Assembly: GCF_025857195.1 (NCBI RefSeq)
Contig: NZ_CP109787.1
Coordinates: 6,001-70,000 of the forward strand
DNA from: Leisingera thetidis
Lineage (GTDB): Bacteria > Pseudomonadota > Alphaproteobacteria > Rhodobacterales > Rhodobacteraceae
DNA length: 64,000 bases
Direction: 5' to 3'
The notes below the pieces were generated by a model that saw only the letters and a list, made by a program, of their open reading frames with translations, had not been told where the DNA came from and did not search any database. The position numbers were made by a program, and so were the translations under genes. Below are positions 10,039 through 18,336 of this stretch, in pieces; position 1 is the first letter of the stretch; each line of letters starts with the position of its first letter.

Positions 10039-10923
10039 ATGGAACAGGATTTGAATTCCCGTATTTCCATTGTCACGGTCACCTATAATTCCTCGGTGAT
10101 TGTTGAGAGCCTGCTGCACTCCATCCCGTCAGGGGTTCCCGTCATCCTGGTCGACAACGCATCCAGGGACGCAGACCGGACCCGGGCGCTGGCCGAGGCG
10201 CATGGCGCGCAGTTCATTGCCAATTCCGAAAACCTGGGCTTTGGCCGTGCTTGCAATCAGGGCGCCGCGCTGGCCGCTACAGAGTTCCTGTTCTTCGTGA
10301 ACCCCGATGCGGCGCTGTTCGAGGACACGCTGGAGCACCTGCTGGCCGCCGCCGATGCCCACCCCGGCGCTTCCGCTTTCAACACCCGTATTGTCAAGGG
10401 CGACGGCTCCTTGTTCTTCAAACGCCGCAGCAAGCTGATCCCGAAATCGCTCTGGCTGGACCGCGACGCTGCCAAGCAGGACGGCGAGGTGCCGGTGCTG
10501 TCCGGCGGCGCGCTCCTGGTGCGCAAAGCGGCATTCGATCAGGTTGGTGGCTTTGATCCGAAGATCTTTCTGTTCCACGAAGATGACGACCTCAGTCTGC
10601 GCCTGAAGGATCAATGCGGCCCGCTGCGCTATGTCTATAGCGCGCAGGTTAGGCATCTGCTGGGCCATGCCACCGAACGCTCCGCCAGGACGGCGGCACT
10701 CAAGGCCTGGTACATGGGCCAGTCTCGCGTCTATGGTGCGCGCAAGCATGGCTTGCCGTTTGGTTTCCTGCGCGCCTTGGGGGAGGCTGTGCTGCAGCTG
10801 ATCTCACCACTGAACCTTCTGTCGGCGCGCAAACGCGCCAAGAACTGGTATTATTTCCGCGCCGTCCTCAGCAGTCCGGGCCAGCAGGCTGCGGACCGCC
10901 TGCCGCCATGGCAGACAAGCTGA
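10039..10923 (+). CDS. Family 2 glycosyltransferase
   Basis: A 294-residue GT-A-fold transferase. The N-terminus reads ISIVTVTYNSSVIVESLL, then VDNASRD, NLGFGRACNQGA and the metal-binding FVNPDAALF (DxD-like). LSGGALLVRKAAFDQVGGFDPKIFLFHEDDDLS is the rhamnosyltransferase-type acceptor loop. It resembles WbbL/RfbN-type rhamnosyl or related transferases. No membrane segment is visible. Together with the RgpF-like gene 42 bases downstream it suggests a small surface-glycan locus. Confidence 0.85.
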   Translation: MEQDLNSRISIVTVTYNSSVIVESLLHSIPSGVPVILVDNASRDADRTRALAEAHGAQFIANSENLGFGRACNQGAALAATEFLFFVNPDAALFEDTLEHLLAAADAHPGASAFNTRIVKGDGSLFFKRRSKLIPKSLWLDRDAAKQDGEVPVLSGGALLVRKAAFDQVGGFDPKIFLFHEDDDLSLRLKDQCGPLRYVYSAQVRHLLGHATERSARTAALKAWYMGQSRVYGARKHGLPFGFLRALGEAVLQLISPLNLLSARKRAKNWYYFRAVLSSPGQQAADRLPPWQTS

Positions 10924-10965
10924 CCCGGCGCGCCTTCCAACCGATAAAGATTACAGGCGTCTTTC

Positions 10966-12135
10966 ATGAAACGGCCCCCGCTTTGGAAAATCACCCGCGA
11001 GCTGAAGCGCCCGCTGCAGCAGATCGCGCAGTTGCCCAGCCGCTTAGGCTCGCTGCTGCTCGGGCGCTGGTATTATGACGCGTTCCTCGCCCGCAGGACC
11101 CGCGTCACCAAAGGTGCCATACCGCCCGGCCCGCAGCCCGCGGTCTATCTGATCTTTCCCAGCCAGGGCCTGCTGGCCTCGCATGTCCTCGCGCTGCGGT
11201 ATCTGACTGACAGCGGCTATGCTCCGGTTGTGGTCTCCAACATCCCTCTCAGCGATGGCGACCGGCAGCGGCTGCAGGAAGTCTGCTGGCTCTGTATCGA
11301 ACGCCCCAATTTCGGGTATGATTTCGGAGGCTACCGGGACGGGCTGCTGGCTGCCCGGGCACGGCTCGATCGCATAGACCGCCTGGTGCTGCTCAATGAT
11401 TCCTCCTGGTTCCCGCTGCCGGGATCCAAGGACTGGCTGGCCGGGGCGCAAGCCCTGAATGTGGATTTTGCCGCCGCCGCCTGCAACTACGGCCACCCGC
11501 GGGTGGAAGCCGAACACTTCCGCGAGATCCGCTGGGGCTATTCCACTGCCAGCCGCAATTTCCAGTACTGCTCCTATGCGCTGATGCTCTCGGGGCGGCT
11601 GATGGAGGATCCGGGCTTCCTCAGATTCTGGAAGCGTTTCCCGCTGACCAACAACAAGAAGTTCATCGTCCGCCGCGGCGAGACTGGTCTGACCCAATGG
11701 GTTCTGAAGCATGGGTTTTCACACGGCGCAGTGCTGAAGACCGCGGATCTGGACCAGCGTCTGGCCCAGCTGCCGCGGGACGCGGTCCGGCAGATTGCGG
11801 CAGAGACTGTCATATTTGAGCGCCCCAGCCTGGCTGCCTTGAAAGCGGAGCTGCTGTCGCAGGGGGCCCCGGCCGAGGATTACACCGCTTTCATCCTCAC
11901 TGCGGTGGCCGCTCAGGGAGTCAGCTATACGTTGCCCGCGTATCTGCACACGCACTCTGACCTTGCATTTCTCAAGAAGTCGCCATGCTGGCTGACCGAG
12001 GATGGTTCGAACATCACCCTGTGCCTTGCCTCCCGGCTGGAGGGCAAGGCAGGTCAGTGCATTGCATCCGAGGCGCTGCAACTGCGGCAAAGCCGGGCGC
12101 CGCGCTTTGCATCCGCACCGGGCGGAACGCAGTAA
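10966..12135 (+). CDS. Rhamnan synthesis F (RgpF)-like protein
   Basis: A 389-residue protein. The region AVYLIFPSQGLLASHVLALRYL, then ERPNFGYDFGGYRDGL and LVLLNDSSWFPLPG, is the hallmark of the RgpF domain found in polysaccharide rhamnosylation loci (Streptococcus RgpF; many proteobacterial O-antigen clusters). It likely transfers or organises a sugar on a surface glycan together with the preceding GT2. No sugar-nucleotide synthesis genes are nearby, so the acceptor and the sugar are unknown. Confidence 0.78.
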   Translation: MKRPPLWKITRELKRPLQQIAQLPSRLGSLLLGRWYYDAFLARRTRVTKGAIPPGPQPAVYLIFPSQGLLASHVLALRYLTDSGYAPVVVSNIPLSDGDRQRLQEVCWLCIERPNFGYDFGGYRDGLLAARARLDRIDRLVLLNDSSWFPLPGSKDWLAGAQALNVDFAAAACNYGHPRVEAEHFREIRWGYSTASRNFQYCSYALMLSGRLMEDPGFLRFWKRFPLTNNKKFIVRRGETGLTQWVLKHGFSHGAVLKTADLDQRLAQLPRDAVRQIAAETVIFERPSLAALKAELLSQGAPAEDYTAFILTAVAAQGVSYTLPAYLHTHSDLAFLKKSPCWLTEDGSNITLCLASRLEGKAGQCIASEALQLRQSRAPRFASAPGGTQ

Positions 12136-12143
12136 ACCCCCGG

Positions 12144-12177
12144 TATCAGCAAGCCGCCCGAAAGCGGTTTGCTGATA
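12144..12177. terminator. Bidirectional hairpin between convergent genes
   Basis: TATCAGCAAGCCGC pairs with GCGGTTTGCTGATA (one G-U) around a 6-base loop. It lies between the RgpF-like gene on the plus strand and the peroxiredoxin gene on the minus strand, so it probably ends transcription from both sides. No long T run is present. Confidence 0.6.
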
Positions 12178-12196
12178 CTGCGATTGAAAACGCCGG

Positions 12197-12847
12197 TTAT
12201 TCCGGCGCTTTGACTTTGCGCAGATAGGGGAAGATGGTCTCGAACTCTCCGAACTTCGCCTTGGCCTCCTCGTTGGAAACCGCAGGTGGAATAATCACGT
12301 CCTCGCCCGGCACCCAGTTCGCGGGGGTGGCAACGCCCTTGGCCGTCATCTGCAGCCCGTCCAGCGCCCGCAGGATTTCGGCAAAGTTGCGGCCGACGGT
12401 CATCGGGTAGGTCATGTTCAGCTTCAACTGCTTGTCCGGGCCGATGATGAAGACCGAGCGCACAGTGGCGCTGTCCGCGGGGGTGCGCCCGTCGGGCAGA
12501 TAGGCTTCGGCAGGCAGCATGTCGAAGGCTTTGGAGACCGCCAGCCCGTCATCGGCGATGATCGGGAAGCCCGGCGCGGCATTGCCGTATGCTTCGATGT
12601 CCTTCTTCCACTTCTTGTGGTCCTCAACACCGTCAACGGAAACGCCGATCACCTTGGTGTTGCGCTTGGCCCATTCATCGCTCAGCTGCGCCACAGCGGA
12701 AAACTCGGTGGTGCAGACCGGTGTGAAGTCCTTGGGGTGAGAGAACAGAATCGCCCAGCTGTCGCCGATCCAGTCATGGAAGGTGATGGAGCCCTGATCC
12801 GTTTCCGCAGTAAAATCCGGGACCGTGTCGTTAATGCGCAAACCCAT
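12197..12847 (-). CDS. 1-Cys peroxiredoxin (Prx6 type)
   Basis: A 216-residue peroxiredoxin that reduces peroxides. The peroxidatic cysteine is C45 in HPKDFTPVCTTE. The long C-terminal dimerisation domain typical of Prx6/AhpC-TSA members is present, including VRSVFIIGPDKQLKLNMTYP. No resolving cysteine is seen, consistent with the 1-Cys class. An AAGGAGAT ribosome-binding site lies upstream of the ATG. The upstream 277-base gap is shared with a divergent aldehyde dehydrogenase gene. Confidence 0.93.
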   Translation of the reverse strand: MGLRINDTVPDFTAETDQGSITFHDWIGDSWAILFSHPKDFTPVCTTEFSAVAQLSDEWAKRNTKVIGVSVDGVEDHKKWKKDIEAYGNAAPGFPIIADDGLAVSKAFDMLPAEAYLPDGRTPADSATVRSVFIIGPDKQLKLNMTYPMTVGRNFAEILRALDGLQMTAKGVATPANWVPGEDVIIPPAVSNEEAKAKFGEFETIFPYLRKVKAPE

Positions 12848-12995
12848 GGCGGTATCTCCTTGTCAGATGTGTTTTGAGTCGTCTTGACTGAAGCCTAAGT
12901 ACTCTAGAGCAACGATACAGCCCCCGTAGCGGGAAACCATAAAAAATCGCCACACCGCCGGCAGGCAGGAGCCGACGACCGTTCCGGAACAGCCA

Positions 12996-13026
12996 TTGAC
13001 AGGGATTGCAGTAATTTGATCAAATT
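12996..13026 (+). promoter_or_regulatory. Candidate promoter with 14-bp palindrome ahead of the aldehyde dehydrogenase gene
   Basis: TTGACA at 12996-13001 is a consensus -35 box. About 17-18 bases downstream lies the perfect palindrome AATTTGATCAAATT (13013-13026), overlapping the expected -10 position. A repressor bound there would block the promoter. No regulator gene is adjacent. Confidence 0.45.
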
Positions 13027-13124
13027 GCACGGCAAAGCCCTTGCCCCCTTGCCGGCGCAGTGACACAGTGGCCGCGAAACCGGCAAGGCGGTGGCAAAAT
13101 ACGTCTGATTTGGGAGATCCCGAC

Positions 13125-14564
13125 ATGATCGAGAAACGCGACTTTTACATCAACGGCCGTTGGGTGCAGCCCTCTGCGCCCAACGATTTCGAGGTGATCA
13201 ACCCTTCAACCGAGGAACCCTGCGCGGTGATCTCGCTGGGCTCTGAGGCTGACACCAACGCCGCTGTTGCCGCGGCCAAGGCGGCGCTGCCGGGCTGGAT
13301 GGCGACACCGGTGGCAGAGCGAATTGCGCTGGTTGAGAAACTGATCGATGTCTACGAGGCCCGTGCCGAGGATCTGGCTCAGGCGATGTCGCTGGAAATG
13401 GGCGCGCCGATCGACATGTCGCGCAGCTCGCAAGTGGGTGCCGGCAGCTGGCACCTGCACAATTTCATCACCGCGGCCAAGGAGTTTCCTTTTGATGCGC
13501 CGCTGAATGACCGCAGCCCGAACGACCGCATCATTCACGAGGCGGTAGGCGTCTGCGCCCTGATCACCCCGTGGAACTGGCCGATGAACCAGGTGACGCT
13601 CAAGGTCGGAGCGGCGGCTGTTGCCGGCTGCACAATGGTACTGAAGCCCTCCGAGCAGAGCCCGCTGAATGCGATGATCTTTGCCGAACTGATGGATGAG
13701 GCCGGTTTCCCGAAGGGTGTGTTCAATCTGGTGAACGGTGACGGTCCCGGTGTCGGCTCGCAGCTGACCACGCATCCGGATGTGGACATGATCTCCTTTA
13801 CTGGCTCCACCCGCGCAGGTATTGCGATCACCCAGGCTGCGGCACCGACCCTGAAGAAGGTGGATCTGGAACTGGGCGGCAAAGGCGCCAACGTGATCTT
13901 TGAGGATGCCGACGAGAAAGCGGTCAAGCGCGGCGTGCTGCATATGATGCAGAACACCGGCCAAAGCTGCAACGCTCCGTCGCGGATGCTGGTGCAGAAC
14001 AGCATTTATGACCGCGTGGTTGCCGAGGCTGCGGAAGTGGCCGCCAAGGTCGAGGTCGGCCCGGCCAGCCAGGAAGGCCGCCATATCGGCCCGGTGGTGA
14101 ACGAGCTGCAGTGGAACAAGATCCAGGACTTGATCCAGAAGGGCATCGACGAAGGCGCCAAGCTGGTGGCCGGCGGCACCGGCCGTCCGGACGGGCTGAA
14201 CAAGGGCTTTTACGTGAAACCAACGGTTTTTGCCGATGTGAACAACCAGATGACCATCGCGCGCGAAGAGATCTTTGGCCCGGTTCTGTCGATTATTCCG
14301 TTCGAGTCAGAGGAAGAAGCGGTCGAGATTGCCAATGACACGCCGTACGGCCTCACCAACTACGTGCAGACTCAGGACGGCGCCCGCGCCAACCGCATGG
14401 CCCGCGCGCTGCGCTCGGGCATGGTGGAAATGAACGGCAAGTCGCGTTCGGCGGGCTCTCCCTTTGGCGGCATGAAACAGTCCGGCAAGGGCCGCGAGGG
14501 CGGCAAATGGGGGATCGAGGATTTCCTGGAAGTAAAGGCTGTCGGCGGCTGGGCGGCTGAGTAA
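13125..14564 (+). CDS. NAD(P)-dependent aldehyde dehydrogenase
   Basis: A 479-residue ALDH. The ATG at 13125 gives MIEKRDFYINGRWV, the usual ALDH N-terminus; an in-frame upstream extension lacks homology. Motifs are PWNWPMNQ (cofactor site), FTGSTRAGIAI, ELGGKGANVIF (general-base Glu) and NTGQSCNAPSRM (catalytic Cys around 289). It oxidises an aldehyde to the acid; the in vivo substrate cannot be inferred. It stands alone, with an intrinsic terminator behind it. Confidence 0.92.
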   Translation: MIEKRDFYINGRWVQPSAPNDFEVINPSTEEPCAVISLGSEADTNAAVAAAKAALPGWMATPVAERIALVEKLIDVYEARAEDLAQAMSLEMGAPIDMSRSSQVGAGSWHLHNFITAAKEFPFDAPLNDRSPNDRIIHEAVGVCALITPWNWPMNQVTLKVGAAAVAGCTMVLKPSEQSPLNAMIFAELMDEAGFPKGVFNLVNGDGPGVGSQLTTHPDVDMISFTGSTRAGIAITQAAAPTLKKVDLELGGKGANVIFEDADEKAVKRGVLHMMQNTGQSCNAPSRMLVQNSIYDRVVAEAAEVAAKVEVGPASQEGRHIGPVVNELQWNKIQDLIQKGIDEGAKLVAGGTGRPDGLNKGFYVKPTVFADVNNQMTIAREEIFGPVLSIIPFESEEEAVEIANDTPYGLTNYVQTQDGARANRMARALRSGMVEMNGKSRSAGSPFGGMKQSGKGREGGKWGIEDFLEVKAVGGWAAE

Positions 14565-14593
14565 GCCTCCTGTCACGCGCGCTTTCATTGAGA

Positions 14594-14621
14594 GCCGCCC
14601 TCAGGGGCGGTTTTCTTTTTT
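14594..14621 (+). terminator. Intrinsic terminator after the aldehyde dehydrogenase gene
   Basis: GCCGCCC and GGGCGG form a GC stem with a TCAG loop, followed immediately by TTTTCTTTTTT. This is a textbook rho-independent terminator about 30 bases after the stop codon. The next 220 bases, to 14846, hold no gene that I can support. Confidence 0.85.
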
Positions 14622-14846
14622 GCGAAAGGAATCCATAGAGGGGGCTCCCGGGCCTGCAAGCCCCCCGGCTGCGCTGGGCGGCTCGTCGGCTTGGGCGTGG
14701 CCCTTGCTGTGCAAGGCACGGAGCCCGGCCTCACGAAGATGGCTGTCCGACTGAGGCGGCGGCCTGTCGCATCTCGAGGATGAGCCGCGTGTGCCGCATC
14801 ACTGCTGATGCGACCCTTGACCCGTGGCAAACCTGTGCGACCCCGG

Positions 14847-15140
14847 TCAAAAATAGGCTCTAAGCAGGCAGATTGCGGCGATTCCAGCAGCCATTGTCAG
14901 CGGCAGGCTGCGGGTGGCCAAGGCAACGGCCAGGGCGGCAACACCGGCCGCCCATTCCTGCGGGCCGCCCTGCATCAGAAGATAGGTGACCAGCGACAGG
15001 ATCAGGCAGCCGGGCAGTGCCTGCAGGCCGCGTGCCCATGGACCGTACTCCGGCAGCCTCCGGCCGAGCAGAAAACCAGAGAGCCGTACTGTTAAGGTGG
15101 CAGCCGCCAAGCCGAAGATCAGGGTCCATGTCTCAGTCAT
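14847..15140 (-). CDS. azlD: AzlD-like branched-chain amino acid exporter subunit
   Basis: A 97-residue protein with four hydrophobic segments, the size and pattern of AzlD. It begins MTETWTLIFGLAAATLTVR, contains LPGCLILSLVTYLLM, and ends LTMAAGIAAICLLRAYF. AzlD pairs with AzlC to export branched-chain amino acids or their analogues. The start at 15140 overlaps the azlC stop by 8 bases, which favours it over a 6-codon longer alternative. Confidence 0.85.
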   Translation of the reverse strand: MTETWTLIFGLAAATLTVRLSGFLLGRRLPEYGPWARGLQALPGCLILSLVTYLLMQGGPQEWAAGVAALAVALATRSLPLTMAAGIAAICLLRAYF

Positions 15141-15846
15141 CGCCCAGCACTCCGGCAATTGCAGCGCCGCCCAATCCTCCCAGGATCAGCGTCCAGGTGG
15201 GGTCCAGCGGGGTGAACAGTCCAGTCAGCAATACGATGACGGTAGCGCCCGCCCAAGGCAGCAGCATGGTACTGCCGCTCCACAACGACCGGAGAATGGC
15301 GATGAAGGCAGCTGTGAAGGCAAAATCCATGCCCAGGGCCTTCGGCTCCGGCACGGAAGTGGCAAACGCGGCGCCTGCAACCGTCGCCAGCACCCAGACA
15401 GCCACCAGCCCCAGCCCGCCGCCCACCAGATACCAGTAGCCTGCACGGCGGCCGCGGGCGCGCACCGCGTGCATCAGCGCCCAGTTCTCATCCGTGGCCA
15501 GATGCACCCCCAACAGTACCTGCCACCAAGGCCGCCCGGCAAGCTCTTGGCGCAGCGAGGCGGTGATCAGCAACAGCCGCAGGTTCAGTGCCAGCCCCGC
15601 CAGAATGGCCGCTCCTGCGCCTGCGCCTGCCACCAGCCGTTCAACCGCGATGATCTGGGAGGAGCCGGCAAAGACAATTGTGCCCATCACCCCGGTTTGC
15701 AGCGTATCCATCTGCGCCTGTGCCGCCAGTAGGCCAAAGGCCAGCCCGTAGACGCCAACGCCGATCGCCAGCGGCAGGATATCCTGCAGCCCTGCGGTCA
15801 GCTGGCTGCGGCAGGGCGAACCCTCGGCACTCTCCTGCAAGGTCAT
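15133..15846 (-). CDS. azlC: AzlC-like branched-chain amino acid exporter subunit
   Basis: A 237-residue membrane protein of the AzlC family. It shows DILPLAIGVGVYGLAFGLLAAQ, the segment VFAGSSQIIAVERL (a family signature), then a further run of membrane helices including LLLITASLRQELAG and LATDENWALMH. The ATG at 15846 follows AGAGGAGATC; an upstream 28-codon extension crosses the operator region and is unlikely. It is divergent from an XRE-cupin regulator that probably controls it. Confidence 0.88.
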   Translation of the reverse strand: MTLQESAEGSPCRSQLTAGLQDILPLAIGVGVYGLAFGLLAAQAQMDTLQTGVMGTIVFAGSSQIIAVERLVAGAGAGAAILAGLALNLRLLLITASLRQELAGRPWWQVLLGVHLATDENWALMHAVRARGRRAGYWYLVGGGLGLVAVWVLATVAGAAFATSVPEPKALGMDFAFTAAFIAILRSLWSGSTMLLPWAGATVIVLLTGLFTPLDPTWTLILGGLGGAAIAGVLGDD

Positions 15847-15887
15847 GGCAGATCTCCTCTGGCGACGTATTTCAGGTTCATTTATAC

Positions 15888-15939
15888 CGAACGCGAGGCT
15901 TCTATATCGAACGGCGCGTTCGTTCGTCAAGTCGAACGA
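15888..15939. promoter_or_regulatory. Repeated CGAAC/GTTCG operator in the azlC-regulator intergenic region
   Basis: CGAAC occurs at 15888, 15908 and 15933, and its complement GTTCG at 15918 and 15922. CGAACGGCGCGTTCG (15908-15922) is an inverted repeat with a 5-base centre. The cluster sits midway between the two divergent start codons, the expected place for the autoregulatory operator of the adjacent XRE protein. Confidence 0.55.
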
Positions 15940-15957
15940 AGAGGTGAAATACAGAAC

Positions 15958-16506
15958 ATGTCAGCTCCTCATCAGATGATTGCCGCCGCCATCCGGCGGG
16001 AGCGGAGCCGCGCGGGCAAGTCGCTTTCGGCGCTTGCCGCCCAGGCCGGTATCGCCAAATCGACGCTGTCGCAGCTGGAGGCAGGCAGCGGAAATCCCAG
16101 TGTAGAGACGCTTTGGGCGCTCGCCGCAGCACTGGGCGTTCCGCTGAGCCTGCTGTTTGATACCGAGGCTCCGGCCACCAAACTGGTCCGGGCGGGGGAA
16201 GGCGAGGTGCTGGAGTCGGAACAATCGGAATTCGCCGCGGTGCTGCTGTCACGATGCCCGCCGCATGTGCGCCGGGATGTCTACCGGGTGGTGATGCAGC
16301 CGGGGGAGATCCGCCGCGCCCAGCCGCATCCGCGCGGTACGGTGGAGCATATGCTGGTCTGTGCAGGGCAGATGCGGGCGGGGCCGGAGGGACAGGAGGA
16401 GATCCTGCAGCCAGGCGACTACTACACTTATCCCGGCGACCATCCGCACAGCTATGAGGCGCTGCAGGCGGACACACTGTTCATGATAGTGATGGAGGCC
16501 CCGTGA
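15958..16506 (+). CDS. XRE-family transcriptional regulator with C-terminal cupin
   Basis: A 182-residue protein. Residues 8-65 form the helix-turn-helix, with the recognition region LAAQAGIAKSTLSQLEAG and NPSVETLWALAAALGVP. Residues 110-180 are a cupin sensor domain (QPHPRGTVEHMLVCAGQM, GDYYTYPGDHPHSYEA). Such proteins are ligand-responsive repressors often next to the transporter genes they control. It is divergent from azlCD with a CGAAC-repeat operator between, so regulation of amino-acid export is the likely role. Confidence 0.88.
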   Translation: MSAPHQMIAAAIRRERSRAGKSLSALAAQAGIAKSTLSQLEAGSGNPSVETLWALAAALGVPLSLLFDTEAPATKLVRAGEGEVLESEQSEFAAVLLSRCPPHVRRDVYRVVMQPGEIRRAQPHPRGTVEHMLVCAGQMRAGPEGQEEILQPGDYYTYPGDHPHSYEALQADTLFMIVMEAP

Positions 16507-16518
16507 CCTGTGGCGGTT

Positions 16519-17172
16519 TCAGAACACCGGTTTCACCCGGAACTTCAGCGATTCGCCGCTGTCCGGGTGCTTGATCCGCAGCTCCTCGGAATGCAGCATC
16601 AAGCGCGGGTGGTCCAGTGCCGTGCCGCTGGCATAAAGCGGGTCGCCCAGGATCGGGTGGCCCAGCGACAGCATGTGCACCCGCAGCTGATGCGAGCGTC
16701 CGGTCTTTGGCGTCAGCCGCACCCGGGTGGCTCCGGCCTCATATTTCATCACCCGCCAATCGGTGGCGGCAGGCTTACCGGTCTCATGGCAGACCATCTG
16801 TTTAGGCCGGTTCGGCCAGTCGACGATCAGCGGCAGATCCACGGTGCCGGTCCTTGGCTCCAGCTTGCCAGCGACCCGTGCCACATAGGCCTTTTTTGCC
16901 GTGCGTTTCTCAAACTGCATCGACAAGTGCCGCTGCGCATGCGGGGTGAGGGCAAAGACCATCACGCCGGAGGTGTCCCGGTCCAGCCGGTGCACCAGCA
17001 GCGCCTCGGGAAACACCGCCTGGATGCGGCTGATCAGGCAATCAGCCAGATGTTCGCCGCGCCCCGGCACCGACAACAGGCCGGCAGGCTTGTTCACCGC
17101 CAGCAGCTCGGCGTCGTGGTGCAGGATCTCCAGCGGGTCCTGCGGCGGGGTGTATTCGCTTGAAACGGCCAT
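16519..17172 (-). CDS. RluA-family pseudouridine synthase
   Basis: A 217-residue protein (229 if the in-frame ATG at 17208 is used). It has the catalytic-aspartate motif VHRLDRDTSGVMVFA and the family tail GRSHQLRVHMLSLGHPILGD. LPLIVDWPNRPKQMV and HPRLMLHSEELRI fit RluA proper, which modifies 23S rRNA U746 and tRNA U32 in E. coli. No S4 domain is visible, unlike RluC or RluD. It is convergent with the XRE regulator gene. Confidence 0.85.
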   Translation of the reverse strand: MAVSSEYTPPQDPLEILHHDAELLAVNKPAGLLSVPGRGEHLADCLISRIQAVFPEALLVHRLDRDTSGVMVFALTPHAQRHLSMQFEKRTAKKAYVARVAGKLEPRTGTVDLPLIVDWPNRPKQMVCHETGKPAATDWRVMKYEAGATRVRLTPKTGRSHQLRVHMLSLGHPILGDPLYASGTALDHPRLMLHSEELRIKHPDSGESLKFRVKPVF

Positions 17173-17324
17173 GGGCGCCTGCCTAGCGCCAGAGGCGGGC
17201 AGGGGCAAGCATGGCTGGATCCCGCAGTCTCTGACGCTTTCCTTTGAGCCCGCTCATTTGCTAAATTGACACTGTCCAGGCGATCCGGTAACCGGCGCGC
17301 CTCACGTACACATGGGGACAAGGC

Positions 17325-18236
17325 ATGGCACGCAAACGCAAAGGGCGCGATATTTCCGGCTGGCTGGTGGTGGACAAGCCCGCGGGGCTGACCTCGACCG
17401 CGGTTGTGAACAAGGTGCGCTGGGCGCTGGATGCCAAAAAGGCCGGGCATGCGGGGACTTTGGACCCCGAGGCGACCGGGGTTCTTGCGGTGGCACTGGG
17501 CGAGGCGACCAAGACCGTTCCCTACATCACCGATGCGCTGAAGGCCTATACCTTCACTGTGCGGCTGGGCCAGGCGACCAACACGGACGATGCCGAGGGC
17601 GAAGTGATCGCTGAAAGCGAGGCGCGCCCCACCGACGAGCAGATCAAGGAGGCGCTGTCGCCGTTCCTGGGCGAGATCATGCAGGTTCCGCCGAAATTCT
17701 CTGCGGTGAAGATCGACGGCCAGCGCGCCTATAAGCTGGCCCGCGACGGCGAGGATGTGCAGATCGAAGCCCGCCCGCTGTGGGTGGAAGAGCTGATCCT
17801 TCTGGACCGTCCGGACCAGGACCACGTGGTTCTGGAAATGACCTGCGGCAAGGGCGGCTATGTCCGTTCGATCGCCCGCGACCTTGGCGCGGCGCTGGGC
17901 TGCCATGGCCATGTAAGGCAGCTGCGGCGGATCTGGTCCGGCCCGTTTGATGCCGAAGAGGGCATTTCGCTGAAGCAGATCGACGAGCTGGCGAAATCGC
18001 CTGAGCTTGACCAGTACCTCCGGCCACTGGAAGAGGGCCTTGCCGATCTGCCCGAGCTGAAATGCACCCCGCAGGGCGCCGTGCGGCTGCGCAATGGCAA
18101 CCCGGGCATGGTGATGGCCTCGGATGTGGAATACGGCGACGAGGCATGGGCCTCGCTGGAGGGCAAAGCGGTGGCCGTGGGCATCTACAAAGCCGGGGAA
18201 CTGCACCCGAGCCGGGTCTTTGTGCAGCCGGAGTGA
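17325..18236 (+). CDS. truB: tRNA pseudouridine-55 synthase TruB
   Basis: A 303-residue TruB, which makes pseudouridine 55 in the T-loop of tRNAs. Motifs are [27 protein letters not shown] (catalytic Asp at about residue 48), [28 protein letters not shown] and [12 protein letters not shown]. Length is normal. In most alphaproteobacteria truB is close to rpsO; here the two are separated by a 4.5-kb cassette of RTX-type genes. Confidence 0.95.
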   Translation: MARKRKGRDISGWLVVDKPAGLTSTAVVNKVRWALDAKKAGHAGTLDPEATGVLAVALGEATKTVPYITDALKAYTFTVRLGQATNTDDAEGEVIAESEARPTDEQIKEALSPFLGEIMQVPPKFSAVKIDGQRAYKLARDGEDVQIEARPLWVEELILLDRPDQDHVVLEMTCGKGGYVRSIARDLGAALGCHGHVRQLRRIWSGPFDAEEGISLKQIDELAKSPELDQYLRPLEEGLADLPELKCTPQGAVRLRNGNPGMVMASDVEYGDEAWASLEGKAVAVGIYKAGELHPSRVFVQPE

Positions 18237-18336
18237 TCCGGCGGCTTGCCGGGTGGCTCGAGCTTAGCCGCTATAATTGTGAAAAACGCTGTGCTGGTTG
18301 TGCAGGCCCTTCTTGCTGACCGCGTTGCCGTCCAGA

